Assembly: GCF_003074135.1 (NCBI RefSeq)
Contig: NZ_PPDK01000001.1
Coordinates: 1,054,001 to 1,118,000 of the forward strand
From: Euzebya tangerina
GTDB lineage: Bacteria; Actinomycetota; Nitriliruptoria; Euzebyales; Euzebyaceae
Length of the DNA stretch: 64,000 bases
Direction of reading: 5' to 3'
In this document: in pieces, positions 1 through 6,089 of the stretch
Numbering within the stretch: position 1 is the first letter of the stretch
How the letters are laid out: the number at the start of each line of letters is the position of its first letter
Made by a program: the position numbers and the translations under genes
The notes under the pieces: model-generated
The model's database searches: none
Told to the model about the DNA's origin: nothing
What the model saw: only the letters and a program-made list of their open reading frames with translations

Positions 1-602
1 AAACGCGATCTGATGGCGCGCACCGTCTCGGCTGCGACCTTGTCGAGCAGCGACCCGACCCGCAACGCCTTGGCCGTGTGATCGATCGACCCGAGGACCG
101 CCAGCAGGGAGGCGACGGCGAGCACCACGGCGAGCAGCACCGACAAGCGGGGCAGATACGCCTGCACGTCGGTGGCGTCTGAGGGGTCTTGGACGACCCG
201 CAGCACCAGCAGCGAGTAGGTGAAGGTGCCGACGACGATCCCGATCACGATCTGCTGGAACCGGTCGCCGAGGAACCCCCGTACCACGCGAGGTGAGAAC
301 TGGGACGCGGCCAACTGCACCGCCACGAGCGTCAGCGAGAACACGATCGAGGCGGCGCCGATCGTGCCGCCGGCGATGGTGGACAGGATCGAGCGGGAGT
401 TGTCGACCGTGGTGGAGAAGTAGGCCGGCAGCGCGGTGTCCACCAGCAGCTGGTCGAGCTGGGTCATGACCACGGCCAACGCCACGGCGCTGACCACGAA
501 GATCGCCGGGAGGAAGAACAGGCTCTCCCTGAAGCGCGCGCTGGCCCCGCGAAGTCGGAGGAGGCCGACGCCGCCGTCGTTGTTCGGACTGCTGGAGCTC
601 AC
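1..602 (-). CDS. DUF2254 membrane protein, truncated by the window edge
   Basis: Predicted integral membrane protein of the DUF2254 family, whose function is not established. Only about the first 200 residues are present because the gene runs off the left edge. Translating from a GTG at 602 gives a short polar start (VSSSSPNNDGG), then hydrophobic helices at roughly residues 28-46, 75-95, 113-132 and 155-172. The segment AASQFSPRVVRGFLGD between helices 2 and 3 is typical of the family. No ATG is available in frame and no strong ribosome binding site is visible, so the GTG start is the best guess. It lies upstream of nothing else in the window; the next gene ends 26 nt beyond this start. Confidence 0.85.
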   Translation of the reverse strand, partial: MSSSSPNNDGGVGLLRLRGASARFRESLFFLPAIFVVSAVALAVVMTQLDQLLVDTALPAYFSTTVDNSRSILSTIAGGTIGAASIVFSLTLVAVQLAASQFSPRVVRGFLGDRFQQIVIGIVVGTFTYSLLVLRVVQDPSDATDVQAYLPRLSVLLAVVLAVASLLAVLGSIDHTAKALRVGSLLDKVAAETVRAIRSR

Positions 603-628
603 GGGCGAGCCGTACCCACCCGTGACCC

Positions 629-1990
629 TCAGCAGTCCCGCTGGGTCCCGCCGCGGCGTGAGTCCCCGGCGGCTCCGTCGTGGCCGGCAGCGCTCACACC
701 ACCGAAGAAGTGGTGCCTGGTCGACCAGCGGTTGGGCCGGAAGCCGGCCGCGGCCAGACGGGCCTCGTCTTCCTCGGGCATGGTCGGCTCGATGTGGATG
801 ACGCCGCCGGCCCGGTGCAGACGCGGAAGCTCCACGGCCGGCAGCGGTGCCAGACCCTGGCGAACGATGCCGTCGATGACACGCACCATGGCGCTCGGGA
901 TGCGGCTCCCGCCCGCGGAGCCGACCGCGGTGAGCTTCCCGCCTGGCGACTGGACGACCGTCGGGGCCATCATGCTGCCCATCCGGGTCCGTGGGCGGAG
1001 GGGCCCGGCAAGGAGGTCCCGCTCGCCGAGCATCGAGTTGAGCTGGCAGCCGTGGAACCAGTCGCTGGTGCCGAGGCCGAGGCTCGCGGTGACGGCGCAC
1101 ACGTTGCCGTCCGCGTCGGCGGCGGCGAACGAGGTGGTGCCCGTCACCTTGGTCACGTGCGGCCGTTGGACCTGTGCCAGCGTGACGACGTCGACCTTGG
1201 CCTGCGGGTGGCCGGCCAGGTTGTCCAGGTAGTCGAGCAGTGGGGAGAGGCCGACGCGGGTGTGCGCCTGGTGTCCGAAGAGCGAGACCTGCGGGGGTCG
1301 ATGGGGGATGGCCTGGCAGGCGCGGAGGTCCGCTGCGGTCACCAGCGAACCCTGCTCCGCGCAGAACTCGGCCAGCGCGGCGGCGATCTCGCCGGTGTAG
1401 ACGGAGGAGGGCCCGTCCTGTGCCAGCACCTCGAGCAGGGGGCCGATGTCCGGCAGGCGGATGGTGTCGCCGCACTGCTTCAGTGACCCGTCCTCGTGAC
1501 AGAAGACCGACCGGCCGGTGTTCAGCGTCATGACCGGCTCGACCAGCTGGAGCAGGGAGTCGTCCTCGGCGGTCAGCTCCACACCCGTCCGGGCTAGCTC
1601 CAGGGCGGGCTCGACCAGCCGCGACCAGGGCATGCGCCCATCCCGCTCGTGGAGCAGGCCACACCCCGCCACCAGTCCGGGCACGCCGAACGTCGCCCCA
1701 CCCACCGTGTAGGGGATGGCCTCGGTCCCGAAGACCAGCTCGGTCTGGAAGGTCCGTCCACCCTCCGTGGTTCGGGGGACGTCCACGAACCCGTCGACGG
1801 CCATGACCGTGCCGTCGGACCTGCCGTGGATGGCGTGCATCCCCGAGAGCAGGGACACGACCATCGGTTCGGCGACCGACGCCGCCAGCGTCATCGCAAC
1901 GGCCGCGTCGGCGGCAGAGCCACCCTGGGCGAGGATGGCCGCACCAGCGTCAGCCGTGGCCGAGCTGTGTGCGGCGGTCCGACCCTGCAC
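629..1990 (-). CDS. Gamma-glutamyltransferase family protein
   Basis: Ntn-hydrolase of the gamma-glutamyltranspeptidase/cephalosporin acylase family, expected to hydrolyse or transfer gamma-glutamyl groups. The proenzyme self-cleaves before a Thr that becomes the nucleophile. Here that segment is GTTSFAAADADGN at about residues 284-296, so Thr285 is the likely nucleophile. The early GGSAADAAVA segment (about 23-32) and GSAGGSRIPSAM match conserved family motifs. At 453 residues it is shorter than the usual 530-580. No signal peptide is apparent, so it is probably cytoplasmic. The substrate-binding Arg region is poorly conserved (DVPRTTEGG), so an acylase-like role is possible. The GTG start lies 3 nt after the stop of the alpha/beta hydrolase gene, indicating co-transcription. 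Confidence 0.88.
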   Translation of the reverse strand: MQGRTAAHSSATADAGAAILAQGGSAADAAVAMTLAASVAEPMVVSLLSGMHAIHGRSDGTVMAVDGFVDVPRTTEGGRTFQTELVFGTEAIPYTVGGATFGVPGLVAGCGLLHERDGRMPWSRLVEPALELARTGVELTAEDDSLLQLVEPVMTLNTGRSVFCHEDGSLKQCGDTIRLPDIGPLLEVLAQDGPSSVYTGEIAAALAEFCAEQGSLVTAADLRACQAIPHRPPQVSLFGHQAHTRVGLSPLLDYLDNLAGHPQAKVDVVTLAQVQRPHVTKVTGTTSFAAADADGNVCAVTASLGLGTSDWFHGCQLNSMLGERDLLAGPLRPRTRMGSMMAPTVVQSPGGKLTAVGSAGGSRIPSAMVRVIDGIVRQGLAPLPAVELPRLHRAGGVIHIEPTMPEEDEARLAAAGFRPNRWSTRHHFFGGVSAAGHDGAAGDSRRGGTQRDC

Positions 1991-1993
1991 TGG

Positions 1994-3010
1994 TCAGGCG
2001 GTGGGAACGTTCGACGGAGGGGACGGCTCGGCGGCTGCCTGGCCGGGTGGGTGGACTTCCCGCGCCTGAGCGGCGGGAAGTCCACCCACCTCCGACCGAG
2101 CAGCCACCGAGCCCCGCCACGACGCGATGATCTCGGCCAGCCGCTCGGGGCACTCGATCTGCGGGACGTGCCCGATGCCGGCCAGCTCGTGATAGGTCAT
2201 CCCAGGGCTCGTGCTGGCGAGGCGACGGGCCGACTCGACGTTGACCAGCTTGTCCTGGTCGCCGTGGACCAACAGCACGGGCACCGAGGCGGTCTGCAGG
2301 GTGGCCAGGTACGAGGCCTTGTGCTTGGTGAGGGTCCGCATCATCGACCGCTCCGCCTGCAGGAAGGCCGCGTCCGACCAAGGCAGGTCCCGTCGGGCCT
2401 CCGCGCTGCGAACGAAGAGGTCGAAGAGGTCGGGGTCGACGGCATCCGGGTCGGCGCACACGCCCTCCATGAGGATCTGCACGGCCTGCCGCGGGGTCCA
2501 CTTCTCACGACGCCACCGCATGAACCGCTCGCCGACGCGCGGGATGTTGTACAGCGCGAAGAAGAGGGTGAGCTTCGGGTCGGCCTCGCGGATGGTGTCC
2601 CGGTTGACCGTGGCGGGCAGCGCGGGGTCGACCAGGATCATCCCCTCGAGGAGTTCGGGGTTCCGGGCCAGGACCAGCGTGGAGACCGTTCCGCCCATCG
2701 AGTTGCCGGCGATGGTGACAGGTGCGTCCGCGAGGGAGCGGATGAACCGGACCGTGACATCAGCGTTGTCCCGCACCCGGGCCGTGCGGATTCCGGGTTC
2801 GGAGAAGCCGAACCCCGGCAGGTCCATCGCGAGGACGCGGTACCGGTCCCGCAGGTGGGGGATCAGTGGGAGCCACGAGAGGTGGGACGATCCCAGCCCG
2901 TGCACCAGGACCAGGGTCGGCGCGTCCGCCGAGGGGCCGGCGACGTCGACGTAGCGGACGGGACCGTTGAGGTCCAGGGTCTTCAGCGGGTATCCGGTGT
3001 CGAGATCCAT
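1994..3010 (-). CDS. Alpha/beta hydrolase fold protein
   Basis: Serine hydrolase of the alpha/beta fold; substrate unknown. Visible features are the oxyanion-hole segment VHGLGSSHLSW, the nucleophile elbow GNSMGG (Ser near residue 104), an acid-bearing HGDQDKLV, and the catalytic His in GIGHVPQ near residue 281. The globular domain should end near SWRGS (about residue 300). The remaining 35-40 residues are Ala/Pro-rich and encoded across a long hairpin (see 2046-2090), so they look like an acquired tail. A rho-independent terminator lies just upstream, separating it from the MT0933-like gene. It is followed directly by the gamma-glutamyltransferase gene, suggesting a two-gene transcript. Confidence 0.88.
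   Translation of the reverse strand: MDLDTGYPLKTLDLNGPVRYVDVAGPSADAPTLVLVHGLGSSHLSWLPLIPHLRDRYRVLAMDLPGFGFSEPGIRTARVRDNADVTVRFIRSLADAPVTIAGNSMGGTVSTLVLARNPELLEGMILVDPALPATVNRDTIREADPKLTLFFALYNIPRVGERFMRWRREKWTPRQAVQILMEGVCADPDAVDPDLFDLFVRSAEARRDLPWSDAAFLQAERSMMRTLTKHKASYLATLQTASVPVLLVHGDQDKLVNVESARRLASTSPGMTYHELAGIGHVPQIECPERLAEIIASWRGSVAARSEVGGLPAAQAREVHPPGQAAAEPSPPSNVPTA
2046..2090. repeat. 18-bp perfect inverted repeat inside the hydrolase 3' end
   Basis: GGTGGGTGGACTTCCCGC at 2046-2063 is the exact reverse complement of 2073-2090, with a 9-nt loop. It sits within the coding sequence for the last residues of the alpha/beta hydrolase. There is no T-run after it on either strand, so it is not a standard terminator. 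It looks like a REP-type palindromic element that has been captured into the reading frame. Confidence 0.85.
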
Positions 3011-3049
3011 CGGGGGCAGGCTACTGGCCGTCGTGGCGGGACTGGCAAA

Positions 3050-3074
3050 ACGCCCCTCCGAGGTGGAGGGGCGT
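3050..3074 (-). terminator. Rho-independent terminator after the MT0933-like gene
   Basis: ACGCCCCTCC at 3050-3059 pairs perfectly with GGAGGGGCGT at 3065-3074 around a 5-nt loop. Read on the minus strand the stem is followed by TTTTGCC, a terminator arrangement. It lies between the MT0933-like gene and the downstream hydrolase gene. Confidence 0.85.
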
Positions 3075-3102
3075 CGCGTTGGGCCGGACTGTGCGGGGCC
3101 GG

Positions 3103-3345
3103 TCAGTTGGGGGCGGACGGCGGGTGCGGCGTGTCCGGCTCACCCTCCAACTGGTCGACCGCGTCCTTGGCCTTCTCGGCGGCGGCGCGGACCTTGTCGT
3201 CCACGCTGTCCGGCGTCTTGTCGGTGACGAACTCGGTGGCCTTGTCGATGGCCCCGTCGATCTTGTCGCCGTGCTCCTTGGCCAGGCCCTCTGCCGTCTC
3301 CTTGGCGTCGCCCAGCATGTCCTTGGCCTTGTCAGCAAATCCCAT
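3103..3345 (-). CDS. Small MT0933-like (Rv0909-type) antitoxin-family protein
   Basis: An 80-residue, highly charged, helical protein beginning MGFADKAKDMLGDAKETAEG, with alternating Lys/Asp/Glu and a Pro-rich C-terminus. This matches the actinobacterial MT0933-like antitoxin family (PF14013), although the antitoxin role is weakly supported for most members and no toxin gene is adjacent here. A CsbD-like stress-protein role is an alternative. The ATG at 3345 is chosen because GAGG lies about 8 nt before it; a longer frame to 3435 starts before that site. The gene is transcribed alone, divergent from the HerA-type gene, and ends in a clear terminator. Confidence 0.72.
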   Translation of the reverse strand: MGFADKAKDMLGDAKETAEGLAKEHGDKIDGAIDKATEFVTDKTPDSVDDKVRAAAEKAKDAVDQLEGEPDTPHPPSAPN

Positions 3346-3543
3346 TGCGTGTCCTCGTGTTGGTCGAGATCGGGTGAGGGCAACGTACCGAAGTCCCCGC
3401 CGCTCAAACAGTGTCCTCCCGTCTCGGCTCAGCAAGGGAAGTCATATGACTCCGTCTGTGGGCGTACTGGGTCTCCGACGTCGATCTCGTCCTGGCTGGG
3501 TAGGCTCCGGCCGCCCAATCGTCAAGCAACCGGGGTCACGGCA

Positions 3544-6000
3544 ATGAGCGACATGTACGTAGGGGTCGGCGTCACCGAAGGGGAACGCGCCGATGAGCGC
3601 ACGATCATCGAGTCGGAGGACCTCACCACCCACGGCGTCATCGTCGGGATGACCGGGTCCGGGAAGACGGGCCTCGGCGTCATCGCCATCGAGGAGGCCC
3701 TCCTGGGCGGGATACCGGCCTTGGTGATCGACCCCAAGGGCGACATGGCCAACCTGTGCCTGCGCTTCCCCGACTTCGCCGCCTCGGATTTTGCGCCCTG
3801 GGTCGACGAGGGAGAGGCGACGAAGGGCGGACAGTCCATCGAGGAGTTGGCGGCCGCGACCGCCGCCATGTGGCAGGAGGGACTGCGAGGCTCCGGGGTC
3901 ACCGACGAGCAGGTTCGGACCTACGCCGACGTGCCGATGACGGTGTACACGCCGGGCGCGACGACGGGCGTGGGACTCAACCTGGTCGGGTCGCTCGACG
4001 CGCCCGAGGGGGTCGACGCCACCGCCGCCCAGGACGAGATCAGCGATACCGTCAGTGGCCTGCTGGCCCTCGTCGGGATCGAGTCCGACCCGCTGACGGG
4101 ACGAGAGCACATCCTCCTCACCAACCTGATCACCGATGCGTGGACCAAGGGCCGCTCCTTGGACATGCCGCAGCTGATCCAGGAGGTCCAGACCCCACCC
4201 ATCCGCAAGCTCGGCGTGATGGACCTGGAGACGTTCTTCCCAGCCGACGACCGGATGGGCCTGGCACTGCGGTTGAACGGCATGCTGGCCTCGCCGACCT
4301 TCGCTGCGTGGGCACAGGGCCAGCCGCTCGACATCAGCTCGATGCTCTTCACGCCGGAGGGCGGACCGAGGTGTGCCATCGTGTCCTTGGCGCACCTGTC
4401 GGACGAGGAGCGCCAGTTCGTCGTGACCCTCCTGCTCAGCCGGGTGATCACGTGGATGCGACAGCAGGCCGGTACCTCGAGCCTGCGTGCCATGATCTAC
4501 ATGGACGAGGTGTTCGGCTTCGTCCCACCGGTCAAGGCACCGCCGTCCAAGCAGCCCATCCTGACGATCCTCAAGCAGGCCCGAGCGTTCGGGGTCGGGA
4601 TGGTCCTGTCCACCCAGAACCCCGTGGACATCGACTACAAGGCCATCTCGAACGCCGGGACCTGGATGATCGGGCGGCTGCAGACCGAGCAGGACAAGGA
4701 CCGGCTCCTCGAGGGGATGCGCGCCTCCTCGGGTGCGGTCGACATCGACGCCATCAGCGACCAGATCTCGGGGCTCGACAAGCGGCAGTTCGTGCTGCAC
4801 TCGACCCGTGGGTCGGCGCCGTCGGTGTTCGCGACCAGGTGGGCGATCTCCTACCTCAGCGGGCCGATGACCGGACCGCAGATCGCGGAGCTGATGGCTG
4901 ACCAGAAGGCCGCCGTCGCCGAGGAGGAGGGATCCCCGGCGAAACGGGTCCCTGCAGCCGACGCCGCGGGCGCGACGAGTGCGGTGGCAGCGGCAGCCGG
5001 GGCGGAGACCGCCCAGGCCATCCCAGCCGCGCCGCCCGTGGCCGAGCAGGCGCTGGGAGATGACGAGAGCACCGTGGTGCCGACCGTGCCCGACGAGGTG
5101 ATCCAGCGCTTCCTGGATCCGGCGGCCGGGTGGGCCTCGTCGGTCGGCGCCGTCGCCGGGGGAACGCGACTGGTGCCCTACGTCGCCGTCCGCGTCCGCA
5201 TGACGTTCGATGAGACCAAGGCCGACCTGGACCACACCGAGGAGTTCGAGGCCGTTCTGCCCGTCACCACCGAGCCGACGGACACCTCCGGCATGGAGGC
5301 CGTCGACTACGACGACCGGGACCTGCGGCCATCCGGTCCGGCAAACGCCGTCTACGTCATCCCCGGCGCGAAGATCAACACCAAGACGTGGTGGAACACC
5401 GTCGAGCGCACCGTCCGTGACGAGCTGTACCGGACCCGGACGATGACGGTGCTCACCAACGCCGAGCTCAAGCTGTGGTCACGGCCGGGGGAGGACCGGG
5501 AGGCCTTCGAGGCGCGGTGTGACGCCGAGTCGGAGAAGCGGGAGGACGAGGAGGCCGAGAAGCTCCGCGCCAAGATGGAGACCAAGGCCGACCGCCTGCG
5601 TGACGCCATCGATCGGGCCCAGGACAAGGTCACGCAGTTGGAGGCTGACGTGTCCTCCCGCACGTCGAGTGAGCTGATCAACATCGGGACCTCCATCCTG
5701 GGCAGCTTCCTGGGCGGCCGGAAGTCGGCCCGAGGTGTAGCGGCCGACGTCCGCCGCGCCGCACGAGGGCGGGGTCAGACCTCACGCACGAAGCAGCGTC
5801 TGGAGACCGCAGAGGGGGAGGTCGTGGAGAAGATGGACGACCTCCGCGAGTTGGAGGACGAGTTGGCCGCCGAGCTGCTCGACATCGACCACCGCTGGAT
5901 GGAGGCGGCCGACGCCATCACGGAGGTCGAGGTCGGCCTGGAGAAGACCGACGTCCAGGTGACCAACGTCACACTCGTCTGGGTGCCGACCAAGCGCTGA
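3544..6000 (+). CDS. HerA-type ATP-binding protein with C-terminal coiled coil
   Basis: ATPase of the HerA/FtsK superfamily, 818 residues. The Walker A motif is GMTGSGKTG at residues 35-43, with Walker B in MIYMDEVFG near 317-325, followed by QARAFGVGMVLSTQNP. HerA-like proteins translocate DNA or act as hexameric motors; the substrate here is unknown. Residues about 455-540 are an Ala/Pro-rich linker. A C-terminal region (about 650-810) has two long charged helices flanking a hydrophobic stretch (ELINIGTSILGSFLGG), which could be a coiled-coil hairpin. The ATG at 3544 is preferred over a longer upstream frame because family homology starts there. A TAGGCT box lies about 40 nt upstream. Its last codons form the left copy of a direct repeat bounding a foreign-looking island. 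Confidence 0.88.
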   Translation: MSDMYVGVGVTEGERADERTIIESEDLTTHGVIVGMTGSGKTGLGVIAIEEALLGGIPALVIDPKGDMANLCLRFPDFAASDFAPWVDEGEATKGGQSIEELAAATAAMWQEGLRGSGVTDEQVRTYADVPMTVYTPGATTGVGLNLVGSLDAPEGVDATAAQDEISDTVSGLLALVGIESDPLTGREHILLTNLITDAWTKGRSLDMPQLIQEVQTPPIRKLGVMDLETFFPADDRMGLALRLNGMLASPTFAAWAQGQPLDISSMLFTPEGGPRCAIVSLAHLSDEERQFVVTLLLSRVITWMRQQAGTSSLRAMIYMDEVFGFVPPVKAPPSKQPILTILKQARAFGVGMVLSTQNPVDIDYKAISNAGTWMIGRLQTEQDKDRLLEGMRASSGAVDIDAISDQISGLDKRQFVLHSTRGSAPSVFATRWAISYLSGPMTGPQIAELMADQKAAVAEEEGSPAKRVPAADAAGATSAVAAAAGAETAQAIPAAPPVAEQALGDDESTVVPTVPDEVIQRFLDPAAGWASSVGAVAGGTRLVPYVAVRVRMTFDETKADLDHTEEFEAVLPVTTEPTDTSGMEAVDYDDRDLRPSGPANAVYVIPGAKINTKTWWNTVERTVRDELYRTRTMTVLTNAELKLWSRPGEDREAFEARCDAESEKREDEEAEKLRAKMETKADRLRDAIDRAQDKVTQLEADVSSRTSSELINIGTSILGSFLGGRKSARGVAADVRRAARGRGQTSRTKQRLETAEGEVVEKMDDLRELEDELAAELLDIDHRWMEAADAITEVEVGLEKTDVQVTNVTLVWVPTKR

Positions 6001-6004
6001 GCCA
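5977..6004 (+). repeat. Left direct repeat (att-like), 3' end of the HerA-type gene
   Basis: A 28-bp sequence starting GTCTGGGTGCCGACC matches 9146-9173 at 26 of 28 positions; the two differences are A/G at 5992 and T/C at 5998, both transitions. This copy includes the gene's last codons and its TGA stop. The two copies lie 3,169 bp apart and bracket the low-G+C island. Confidence 0.85.
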
Positions 6005-6089
6005 CTGGTGCTTTCACGCTAGACCAGCCGGATCGAGTCAGAGTAACCACGGTCATCCCGCGCCAAAGGTTCGCAGCCCTCAAACAGAG

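Noticed and set aside
3103-3345. Toxin-antitoxin pair
   Set aside because: The small protein belongs to an antitoxin-named family, but no toxin-sized gene is adjacent: it is followed by a terminator and then an unrelated hydrolase gene.
1649-3547. Plus-strand frame of 632 codons across the hydrolase and MT0933-like genes
   Set aside because: Crosses a terminator and several genes read on the other strand with clear protein families; low-complexity Arg/Gly/Pro content.
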